In this document: positions 9,201 to 21,200 of the stretch, piece after piece
How the letters are laid out: each line of letters starts with the position of its first letter
Position numbering within the stretch: position 1 is the stretch's first letter
Source: Mnemiopsis leidyi
Taxonomy: Eukaryota; Ctenophora; Tentaculata; Lobata; Bolinopsidae
Direction: 5' to 3'
Length of the DNA: 26,783 bases
NCBI GenBank assembly: GCA_000226015.1
Contig: JH156236.1
Coordinates: 14,620-41,402 of the forward strand
Notes under the pieces: generated by a model
What the model was told of the DNA's origin: nothing
What the model saw: the letters and a program-made list of their open reading frames with translations, nothing else
The model's database searches: none
Position numbers and translations under genes: made by a program

Positions 9201-12200
9201 AGATAGGAATGTGTGGAATGTCCGCTTGCAGCATCTTCAGTCGATTGTCAATTTCTTTTTTCAAGTCTTTCATTCCACCTTTGAACTTATCGATATCGTC
9301 AAAGTCAAAAAACATTTTAACTGATAGGATTCCTCCAAGTGTTAGTCCTATCGGTCCTTTCCAGTCACCTGGGAGATATTCTATAATTTCGTATTGCACA
9401 TAGATTCCTCGATGAATTTATTTTCATCTTAAGAGAAAAGTCCTAACCATTATTTTTTGCTAATTCGAAAAAGGTTTGGCCCGACAACATTTTCCTGGCC
9501 AACTATTTGTATACTTACCGGAATTTTTCATTCTCTCCTCCATAATAATGGGGATCATTTTTGTCGCCCCCTTTCGTCGCATCGCGTACTTGAACTCCAA
9601 CTTCTTCGTGTTGTTATCTTGACCAGATTGCACTTCTTTAGCGTATTTCTGAGTTACAAACACCAGAACCAGCCTTGTATTATCTATTCCATCACACAAG
9701 GTATCCACTATGTCGCCTGTCATTCTATCACTGTCGAACCAGGTTTTGTATCCGAGTTGTTTGAGAGCATCGTTAACTGCGGAGACTCGCTCGTGATTGT
9801 TTCGACCTTGTTCATCAGTCCCCCAATCGTGGGACAGAAATACGTCTGTAAAATCCTGTGACTGTTCTAAACTGTAAAACTCAGCCATCTGGAGATTTAG
9901 TTCAAATTTAAGATAATTCGTTGAAGTTGAAAACGAAACAATGATCGAGCTGCTTTTTACGTGATGACGTGATGTATTCAGCCTGGTTTTGATAATCGGC
10001 TAAGATCTTATAACAGTATATTGTATAATATAATAGAAGTATGACATAAACGTTTGAGAAGTCAAACTGTTTCAATGGAACCTATCCATGTTTTAAAAGT
10101 TATCAACAGCCATCTTAATGGTAACAGTAAAAGTATATCGTAAGTAACCACTAAATGGATAGTATCAGGCAATTGCTAATATGAAGTAAACCTAAAGGGA
10201 TGGCCATGGTTAAGGCATGATTGGTGTTTTAAAAAGAGCATATCCACCAACTTTCTGAGAAAAATATGTCAGTGAATCAACTATCGAATTTGTCGCTCAG
10301 GGTTTATTGATTTTCTTGCCGGTATAATTTCAACCATCGACGCTGTTTTTTAATGAAAATTTAACTTTTAGTTGCTCCTAAAACAGCGGACTTAATTTTA
10401 CTAAGGTAACGGAAAAGTGAAATACCCGAATCGTTCGAACAAAAATGTCGAATTACCAAAAAAACCTTAGCAATAAAAAATTTTTCCCGTGTGGAGATGT
10501 ACAAGGACGAGAGATTGACTAGTAATTCTCTCCAAGAAGAGAGAATTACTAGTCACATAAAACCATAACACCGCGAAATATGAGAAGCGGTCATTGCATT
10601 ATGCGGAGCTTCTTTAGGGGGCTCCATTGAAGCAATTGGTGTGACTCATTGATAAGATGAGATCATCACAGTAGAGTGCAACGCAGTTAGGTTATTGAGC
10701 ACTTTTGCTTCTGCTTGATGGTGTCGAGCCTGTTTTCTTATATTGTTGTATAATTACAAAAGTACGAAGTATCAGATTACGTTGAATAATTGACCAAGGA
10801 AATGTGATTTTCATTTGTCATAATATTTTAGCTTTATGAAGGTTATTTTTGTATTAAGCGGATAAAATTTATAAGGGGACATAAGGCTATATATAGCTAT
10901 ATATANNNNNNNNNNTGAGATCATCACAGTAGAGTGCAACTAGTTAGGTTATTGAGCACTTTCGCTTCTGCTTGATGGTATCGAGTCTTGTTTTCTTATT
11001 TGTTAGGTCTGTATAATTACAAAAAGTACGAAGTATCAGATTACGTTGAATAATTGACCAAGGAAATGTGATTTTCATTTGTCATAATATTTAAGCTTTA
11101 TGAATATGTATATTCATAAAGCTTAAATATTATGACAAATGAAAATATATATATAGTATAGCTATATATAGCCTTATGTCCCCTAATAAATTTTATCCGC
11201 TTATAATACAAAAATAACCTTCCAAAATTTTCGCCACATAAATTAAATTGTGTCATTGACCACAAATTACGAACATATAACAACAAAGTCTGCTAGCAAG
11301 TTCTAATCTTCTTATTCAATCATTTACTTACCGTTTCAGCTCTTTTCCAAGGCTTAACTTTGCAAATGTTGTCGGTGTCCCTCTGCACTTAATTTTCTGC
11401 AACCCCTGAACTTTGCAGATCTTATCCCTTTCCCCAACATTTCCCCAACCCCAATTCTTTGCAGATCTTATCCCTTTCCCCAACATTTCTCCAACCCCAA
11501 TTCTTTGCAGATCTTATCCCTTTCCTCACTTTTCTCCAACCCCAATTCTTTGCAGATATTATCCCCTCCCCCACTTTTCTGCAGCCCCCAAACTTTGCAG
11601 ATATTGTCCCCTCCCCAACATTTCTGCAACCCCCTCCCCAATATTTCTGCAACCCCCAAACTTTGCAGATATTATCCCCTCCCCAACATTTTCTGCAACC
11701 CCCAAACTTTGCAGGTATTGTCCATCACGAGGTCTATCCGAGTGTGAGGATAACGTGTGTTCAGCCGGTTACCAGTGTATAGCTAGTGCTACCAAGGCTA
11801 CTCCCACAGACGGTGTTACGGGTAGGTGGAGATTTCAATACAGCTGTAAAAACTTATATCGATAGCTTAAAGAAGGTGCACCGTGAAGTAAGGTTTTAGG
11901 AAGATAACAGGATAAAATTAACGATAATTGCAAGTTCAACAGATACCATTATTCACAGCACCTATTTTTAGCGCAATATATACATCTCCAATGCATAGTA
12001 AACACCTAGTCTTATTCGAACTTTGAGCAGATAGAACGTGAAACTGAACAATCCCTGAAATAATGGAATGTGTATTAAAACTGCCCTTTACCGTATTCTT
12101 CAGAATTGTTTGTTGTTGTGAAATCTGACAAGTTATATGACCACGTGTAGCGTCAGCCGTATATACAGGGTCTACACTCTACAGTTATTCCTGCAAAGTG

Positions 12201-15200
12201 AAGGTAAATAATATTCTTGTTTTTCAGGTCGGTTATGTGAGAAGGGATACTGGTGTCCTGGTGACAAAGATCCTGTTCCTTGTTCTGCTGGAACTTATAA
12301 CCCCTTTACCAAGGTATCACAATCACAATTTTACTATTTTCACAATTTTTAATTAGAGGTTATGTGACGGAATATCCTTCCAAACCCACCCGCCCCTTCT
12401 GTAACTTTGGGTGAAAAACAATTTCTGTTCTTCAGGGAGGAACAGAGGACGCGTGTCTGCCTTGTACAGCCGGACACTTTTGTCCTAGAGAGGCTCAGGT
12501 TGAAGTCACGGATACGTAAGTACAATAATCCACTGTCCCCAATTTTAAACGGATTTGAACATGCATCCTTATACAGTAACCAGTTTGCTTTTGTTCGTTG
12601 GTATTATTTTTTCAAACTTTATTCTTTTAATTTATTTTAGATGACAACCATTTTTTCTCCTGACACTCCAAACATTTGAAAATTCAAATATTAACTTTCA
12701 CCTCCCTAGGTGTCCGGAGAAGTACTTCTGTGTGGAGGGCCAAGACACAGGAACAACCAACCTCTGTCCTGCTGCCCACATGTGTCCTGCCGCTTCTCCC
12801 GCTGCTCAACCTTGTCCTGCTGGAACTTATCAGGTTTGTCATCACCTTGTTTATCACATGTGTCACCATGAAAACGTCACCATGGTAACTACACTATATG
12901 ATTAAGGTGTAACTGAATAGCTGACCCTCGCTGCCCCTAGGACGAGTTAGGAGCGACCGAGTGCAAGCCGTGTGAGGCAGGGTTCTACTGTGACAATCAA
13001 GATGGTCCTATCTCCAACTACACCGAATCTCCCTGCCCTCGAGGATACTTCTGTCCCGGTTTGTCTTCCATAACTCCTTCGGATGTTGATAGAGAGTTGG
13101 CTTTTTTAATTTGTTTCGTTCCCCATATAAAGGGAGGGAACCAAATTAATAAAAAGAGGGAACCAAATCAAAATCCACCCTGTACAATGTATACCAGTCT
13201 TTCCCCAGACATCAACCAACAGGCGAAAGTTTTAGGTCCCTCAAAAAACCCCGACTTTTATAACTTTTATAACCACCCTGTCTCCCCTACAGCAAGTTCA
13301 GAAACCGGACGAGAGAATCCTTGCAGCAGGGGCACGTACGGCCGCACTACCGGACTTACCGCTCAAAGTCAATGTACCTACTGTTCTGCCACATTTGCCT
13401 GTGACGTACGAGGTTTGGAGAACCCGGTAACGAAGTGTAGTCCTGGATATTACTGCAAGTTGGGGGCTCCCTCTCCAAGTCCTCTTCAGAGTACAGGTGG
13501 GAGTTGTTACTTTGTAGCTGATGTGTTGGACAATTTTCCCTTTACTGGAGACAGTTATATTAGGGAAGTGGGAAGGAACGGCCGCTCTATATCAAGCACC
13601 GTTATCACGTGATATAGAAGAAACGATATTTTACACTTACCCGAAAAAACCTAAAATTTATTTTGATATCATGTTGAAATAGTCAGGTTGACTTAATCGG
13701 CACCTAACTGCAGGAGACGATGTTGACTACGGACCGTGTCCTACTGGGCACTACTGTCAGGAGGGGACTGAGAACCCTACACCCTGTGAGAAGGGACACT
13801 ATAGAACAACTACAGGTGCGGTTCTTATCTCTATTACTACATAATTTATACCTTATAATTTCGACCTAATTACTTAATAACTGCCAACTTTGGTAATTAC
13901 TTCCAAATTTGATAATTTCTATCAAATTAGTAAGTCAGAGTTTCTCACTTCAATTTCGTGCAGCTCCTAAGCAAACTTCTGCTACATTTTCTGCAGACAT
14001 ATTTATGATATGCAGTAAAGAGTACAATAAGGTAGTTTGATACTATACGATAGTTTAATAGTATAAAAAATTAAAGTTTACATCTACAAAATGATAAAAC
14101 CGACCCCCATCTTCCTCCAGGAGGTGTTGACGAGGACTCCTGTTCCCCGTGTCCTGCGGGTTACTTCTGTAACGAGACAGGACTCTCCGAAGTGTCCGGG
14201 GTGTGTCAGGCGGGTTTCTTCTGTTCTGCGGGATCTGAGGTCTCCAACCCGCAACCCTGCTCAGCTGGACATTTCTGTCCTGAGGGGACGTCCTCTGAGG
14301 TTCCATGTCCTGTTGGGACGTTTAGTAATGATACTGGGAACGTGGAGGCCGGGGATTGCACCCTTTGTACAGGTTCTGTGTTGATTTGTTTTGAAACTTT
14401 TATCGAGGAAGTATTTGTCAAGATGAAACAATAAATAAAAAGGACACAACATATTATAAGGCTGGCAATTTGACCATTGGGTTAAGGGCTAAAAACTGTT
14501 GATATCAAACTGAGATCTTGGCTTTTTCAATGTTCTGACTTCTTGGAGTATACTTATTACTCAGAACTCTTCGAAATAACATTCCAATCAGATCAAATAA
14601 CGACTGTATAACAAATCTTAAACTTTAGGCGGGAAGTACTGTCCAGAGGAAGGTTTGACTGAAGCCACACTTGACTGTGAGGCTGGATACTACTGTCCTG
14701 AAGGTAGCAGCAAGGCTAAGCAGAAGGTTTGTGTAAATCAACAGAACTATAACTTTAACTTAAACAAACTTGTAAAAAATTAAGAAACTCAAATAAACCA
14801 TATCTAATTGTGAACCTCTACAATAACAGTCCACACTTCCCCTCAGTCCTGTAAAGTTGGGATGTATTGTCCTGAAGGTTCTCCTGTTCCGGTCCCGTGT
14901 CCGGAGGGTACCTACACCAAATCTGCCCGGAGTTCCGACTGTCTGGTTAGATCACATTTCCCTGTTTCATTAAATTTGTTCCTGATCAGCTTCTATCACT
15001 AGATTGGATGTTAGCTATTTATGAGTGTCATAAATGAAGTTATTGACGAGTGTCTTGAATCAAATTGTTGATTTGATGGCACTGATGACGTCACTCATTT
15101 ACCGACTCTCAAATACTTCAGGACTGTCCACCAGGAAAGTACTGTTACACAGTGAACTGGTCAACTGAGGACGGTGTTTACAAGTTAGTACAAGAATCCT

Positions 15201-18200
15201 GGCCGGGTGCCAGTATCTTCTTGTAAATCTAACACTACAATCAGCTCGAATTACTGATGAAAATTTCGTAGAAAGAAATGGCGAAGAACTAAATTCTTGG
15301 TTATTACCAGGAACACAACACCAGGGTACTAAGGGAAGTTCTTCAGGTCAGGATCAGCTAACTGTGAAGCAGGGTATTACTGTCCTGGAAACAATACTCA
15401 TGAAACCATGGTGCCTTGTCCGGCTGGTACTTACAATTCTCGGACTAGCAGTTACAAGGTACGTGTTTGTATACGTGTAACGTACGTGTTTGTAGACGTG
15501 CAAGGTACGCGATTGTACACGTGCAAGGTACGTGTATGTATACGTGTAACGTACGTGTTTGTAGACTCACAAGATACGCATTGATTAATAACAATGAAGT
15601 GGTACACGACTTTCTTTTACTACTTTTCACTGACATAATCATCTACCCTGAAAATAAAGACAGAACCTTACAGTTAAGCCAGTGTAAAGACTGTAGTGCC
15701 GGATACGCATGTCCAGATACCAACACGGTGCGGCCTACTGAAGAATGTGCTGCTGGCTACTACTGCAAGTCAAGTAAGTTCTATCTACGGTCACTAGAAT
15801 GCCTAACTCGGACTTTTTATGTGGTTGTGTTTTTAATCGTTCTGAGACCTTAATCAAGACCGTGTTACATGACATGAACCTGGAGAGTTCCCCTCTCTAT
15901 CTTTCATCATCCTAATTTCTGTCTTTCTCAGAGATAGACAAAGTGTCTCCTGAAGCTGGCTACACAGGAGAGGGAGGTCCATGTCCGGCAGGTCATTACT
16001 GCGAGGCTGGTAGCCCCGCTCCTACACCATGTCCAGCTGGCACTTACACCGACACTACAGGCCAGGTCAGTCTCTCTGTTTCCATCTTTTTACACTCTAC
16101 AGTTGTTTTGTCTGATTTTTACTGTAGTACTGTCAATCTTCATTTTCTGCTTCTTGGTAGCGTGATATCTTTTCAACTCCTTTTTTTACCCGTACCCTGA
16201 AATACTTTCTAGTTCTAAGTATGCTCCCTCAACCCCACATCAACCCCACATTACCTCCAGGAAAGTTGTACGGAATGTCCGGAAGGCTACTACTGCACTG
16301 CCGCTACTGCCACCCTGGAATCCCGAGAATGTCCGGCAGGGTACTACTGTCCGGCCGGGACGAAATACTCCGCAGAACATCCCTGTCCTGCCGGGACGTA
16401 CAACCCTCACAAGGCTCAGACTAACGATACGGCTTGTTTGAAGTGTCCCAGTGGAAAGTACTGTGAGAAGCCTGGTCAGTTTATTGTGGAGTAGGATCTT
16501 CTATAGTTTTGACAAATTCTTAATACGAAATTGACAAAATCAAACACCTTTAGTTTAGACTTTAAAATGTAGTTGACCCTGCCCTCCAACTCCTCTAGTT
16601 TAGACTTGAAAATGTAGTTGACCCTGCCCCCTAACTCCTCTAGTTTAGACTTGAGAATTTAGTTGACCCCCCTTACCTATTTCTGTACAGGACAATCAGA
16701 CACAGCCGGGGACTGCAGTCCCGGGTTCTACTGTGTAGAGGGTAGCAGTAAGAGTAAGCCCCCTGACGGACAGTGCGATCCCGGCTACTTCTGTCCGGAG
16801 GGGTCCAGCTTCAAGCAGGATTGTCCAGCGGGAAGTTATTGTACTCAGTCCAGACTTTCTCAACCCCAAGGTTTGTCTTATTTGCTAGCTGTTTTAGGTC
16901 ATGATCTTGTTCTTTAACGCTATTTATTAATAAGCTTGGAAGATTAACCTTGTTGTATCAAAAATTAATTCTCCAACCGCCTGGTTGAATGCCGCGTGGT
17001 TACAGCTAAATTAAGAATACGTATTATACTTTCAGGAGTTTGCACGGCCGGTTACTACTGTACCGCCAGATCTACTTCCCGTACCCAGAACGTGTGCCAA
17101 CCCGGCACTTGGTAAGTATTTCTAATTGTTGCTTAGTACTCGAAGTTGTGTTCCTTTTACTCGGAAAGGACACAACCTGACTGATGAAACTTGATGGATA
17201 CCACGAAAGGTGATCTTAGCAGTGCAAAAATTTAATCATTAACTAAGTATTAGTTTATAATTATGATTTATGGAAGTAGTACTTTGTTCTAAATTTATGA
17301 ATCACATACTTTTCCATATCTCTTGTATGATGATGAACTATTCCGATATCCAATATGAAGACTGTAAAACTCTGCTTACCTGCCCAGGTGCGGATCTAAC
17401 TCTACAGCGGAGACCCCCTGTCCTGCAGGAACTTTCAGTCCTGCTGAGAGAGTCACCTCTGAGGAGAGGTGTCTACCTTGTACTCCGGGTCATTACTGTG
17501 CAACTACAGGTATCTGCTTCTAGGGTAACGCAGGTGTCTGTTTCTAGGGTAACTAGGGTATCTGTTTTAGGGCGACTAGGTTGTATGTTTTTGGGGTGAC
17601 TAGGTTGTCTGTTTTAGGGCGACTAGGTTGTCTGTTTCTAGGGTAACTAGGATGTCTGTTTTTAGGGCGACTAGGTTGTCTGTTTTGGGGGTCTAGGTTG
17701 TCTGTTTTTTGGGTGACTAGGTTGTCTGTTTTAGGGGGACTAGGTTGTCTGTTTTAGGGCGACTAGGTTGTCTGTTTTAGGGGGACTAGGTTGTCTGTTT
17801 TTCGGGTGACTAGGTTACATGTTTCTAGGGTATCCACTATCTAGGTTTTCTGTTTCTAGGGTGACTAGGATGTCTGTTTTAAGGGTATCTAGGGTATCTG
17901 TTTCTAAGGTATCTAGGTTGTCTGTTTCTAGGGTGTCTAGGATGTCTGTTTTAAGGGTATCTAGCGTATCTGTTTCTAGGACAACTGTGTTATCAGTTTC
18001 TAGGACAACTGTCTAGTTTGACTATAGCATCTCTTTAGTGGACAACTTTAGAATCTGTAACGACGATTTTAGCATTAATACCCTTGATTAAGGAGTGTTG
18101 CGATATTCCACCATATAAACCGGTGCTGTGATATTCTTCTATAGAAACCGGTGCTGTGATATTCCCTATATAAACCGGTGCTGTGATATTCTTCTATAGA

Positions 18201-21200
18201 AACCGGTGCTGCGATATTTTCTATATAAACTGGTGTTGTGATACACCTTCACGGATCCCATTGCAAACCAACTAAATCCCCTCTTCCCCAGGTCTAGCCT
18301 CCACGAGCGGGCTATGTACTGCCGGGTACTACTGCCCAACAGGAGAAGTGCTCGGACAAACCGTTCCGGCACCGGATCAATATTCGTGCAAGCCCGGATA
18401 TCAATGTCCGGAGGGTTCCGGAGATCAAAGCCGTTGTCCATCCGGGTATTATCAAGATGAGGAGAAGGCAGGAATCTGCAAGGTGGGGGATATTTCAGAT
18501 CCTTTCTCTTGTTTTGTACCTATTTTGATTTTTCTTTTTTGGATGGGAACCTCAATTTTTGTAGACCTGTTAATCGTAGACCAGCAGAATAATCGAACCA
18601 AGTATTTTTGTAGCAACCTACACCACTCAATCTTCCTTTTATTTTGAAGGCACTTTAGTCTTCAGTTTAAAATCCATAAATCGATCCTACTTGGGATGCT
18701 CGAGCACCCCTTCCTCCCGACCCTCCCCACCCCCACACCCCCCCCCCCCCACCTCACGATTATTACATCCCAGGACTGTCCTGAAGGCTCATACTGCGAC
18801 ATCCTTGAGACGTATCCTCTAGACCAGATAACAGGTACCTGCCCCAAGGGTCGGTACTGCCCCACCAACACGGAACACAAACATCAGTATAAGTGTCCTA
18901 AGGGTACTTTCAACGACCAGACCGGCCAAACCAACTTAACCGACTGTACTGAGTGTACCCCAGGTAGTTATGTGGGATTCTCAACCAGATTCCTTGTTCG
19001 TTAACAAACTTTTTGTTATTGTCATGTGTTGATTTATAGATCACAATTTTATATTCTTTGTAGTTCACAATCAAGCATGGTTAATAAAACAAATCATTTA
19101 TAATACAAATCATTTATAAAAACAATGGTGTAGTGACCTAAGTTAGTTATTTCATCGTTTATAGATTGCAATTATCCTGATCACCACCTACCAGAGAACC
19201 ACCAAGTAACCCCCCCCCCCCCCTCCCCCAGGAAAGTACTGTGACGAGGAGGGACTGGAGGCTGTGTCCGGGGACTGCTCGCCTGGCTTCTACTGCCCTG
19301 CTGGGTCCATCAGCGGCCGGGATCCCTCCCGTATCTGTCCTCTGGGGGCTTATTGTGAGGAGGGAGTCGCCCAACCTACCAACTGTACCATCGGTATGTG
19401 AGGAATTTGAAGTTCTTTTAATTTGATCACGAAAGGCAAATGCCGAACAGACATTTTAGAGTTTGTTATTAATTCAAAATATTATAACTTTGCATAATCT
19501 CTCCTGAGCGTGTCTTTCTAGCCCCTCCGCCCCAGCCCCAACCTCACAACATCACGCACTCTCGCTCTACATCTCCACCCTCTCCAGGTACCCACATATC
19601 TGGACGAGGTAACGACGAGCCGGAAGACTGTAAGCCATGTCCGGCCGGGAAGTACTGTCCAGACTCTCCAGCAGACCCTACCTACCAGCAGATAGATTGT
19701 ACAGAGGGTTATGTCTGTACGGGGGGAACCTACGAGGAACGCCCTGATGACGATACTGGTAAGCCCGAGATCAGAGTGTTGAACTATTGCGATGAATTCA
19801 GCATCGAATTGCGCTGTAAATACTCATTTCGTAATCAAACGATCTAACTTAACACTCAAAATCTTACCCACCAGGAAAGCCCTGTCCAGTTGGTCACTTT
19901 TGTAAGTGTCAAGGAGGCTGCTCCATCGCGCAGCCGTGTGACGTGGGAACATTCCAGGACACGGAGGGAGCGGCAGAGTGTAAACCCTGCACTCCTGGCT
20001 TCTACTGTCCGCACCGCACCATGAACAGCACTATCAAGTGTACTGAGGGGTGGGTTAATTCTTCTTCTTCGTAGGGGACGCGGCGCTTAGATAGCGCTGC
20101 TGTAAGATAAGGTCAGGATGGCATTCTGCCCTCCCTAATTCCCTAGACATGAAGTTTTGATATATTTTGTTTAGCTCCGGTTGCTAAGGAGGGTTTCTTC
20201 TCTGAGCCATTTGAATAGTTTATTTCACCTAATCAGTAAGTTCGAAATCACTGTGATCAGCCGAAGAGAAAGAGCGTAAAGATTAAACTCTCAACATTGA
20301 TTTCGTTTCAAGTTTTATGGCTATTAACCTTCTGTAGCTTATTTCCCGAGTGAAGCAGAATCTAACTTCTCTCTTCAGACACTACTGTGTTGAAGGTTCA
20401 GTGAACCCGTCCCCCTGCCCTGCTGGTACCTACTCTAACGAGACCGAACTTACGGAGTCGTCACAATGTAAGGAATGTCCTCCTGGAAAGTACTGTCAGA
20501 GTGAAGGCAACATTGAACCTTCAGGTTTATCATTAACTTCAACTTTCGATACGGATATTTAAATATTCAATCGTTCTGATGGCGACATGATTGCATTGTG
20601 TAGTCCAATATGATATGAAACACTCAACTTATCGTAACCATAGCAACCCGGATTTAAAAAACACCATTAAACGGTAAACATAGCATTCCTACCAAGAATT
20701 AACATGGCAGTCAACTACCAGTAGCAATAGCAACGCTAGTTACCAAAGCAACACCACTTACTCACTTAGTAACAAAAGTAACACAAGTAACTCCACTCAG
20801 TAACCATGGCAACTAACTGTAACAACCACTAACTGTAACAACTCCCCCAGGAAGTTGTAGTCCTGGGTTCTACTGTGGAGGAGGCGCCACCAAGGGTAAC
20901 CCCCAGGGTTCCGGTCTGAACGGGGACTGTCCTTTAGGACACTACTGCTTGTCAGGAACGGAGACACCGACACAATACAAGTGTCCAGCGGGAACCTACA
21001 ACGATGAATTGTACGTTGGTATCTAAGCAAAGTTACTTTCAACCAATATTATAATTTTGTATATCAGATAATTTTCTTGCGAATAAAAGCGAATGAATAT
21101 GATTGAACCCAGGAATGCTCACGAAGAAGATTCTTGTAAGCCGTGTAAAGAAGGACTGTACTGTCCGAACGAGGGACAAGAAAGGTCGGATTCTGATGAC

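Larger units (their letters stand above)
10841..11221. repeat. Long inverted repeat around the gap
   Basis: The 65 bases at 10841-10905 (starting GGTTATTTTTGTATTA, ending in a TATAGCTATATATA tract) recur in inverted orientation at about 11147-11219. Together with the palindrome at 11071-11146 this makes a foldback structure spanning the gap. Confidence 0.8.
3261..11714 (+). other. Intron 8: 8.45-kb intron containing three antisense TIR genes
   Basis: The donor CG|GTAAGA at 3261 and the acceptor TTTGCAG at 11714 are both phase 2, and joining them gives PNR-YCPSRG in frame. The intron is far longer than the others in this gene (roughly 60-800 nt). It holds TIR-A, TIR-B and TIR-C on the minus strand, an assembly gap with flanking repeats, and an acceptor minisatellite. 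If the gap join is wrong, the nesting claim weakens. Confidence 0.72.

Noticed and set aside
9399..9460. TIR-C as two separate genes at 9399-8917 and 9888-9460
   Set aside because: A GTAAGT donor and a CTCCCAG acceptor join them in phase 1 and reproduce the continuous TIR-A sequence.
5337..9861. Plus-strand open frames of 123 and 134 codons at 5337-5708 and 9457-9861 with similar products
   Set aside because: They are antisense to the TIR cores of TIR-B and TIR-C and look conserved only because those DNA tracts are nearly identical.
11422..11659. Minus-strand open frames over the acceptor array
   Set aside because: Low-complexity repeat translated in the wrong sense; no splice or domain support.
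18166..18441. Minus-strand frame of 91 codons
   Set aside because: It is antisense to exon 27 and the neighbouring minisatellite.
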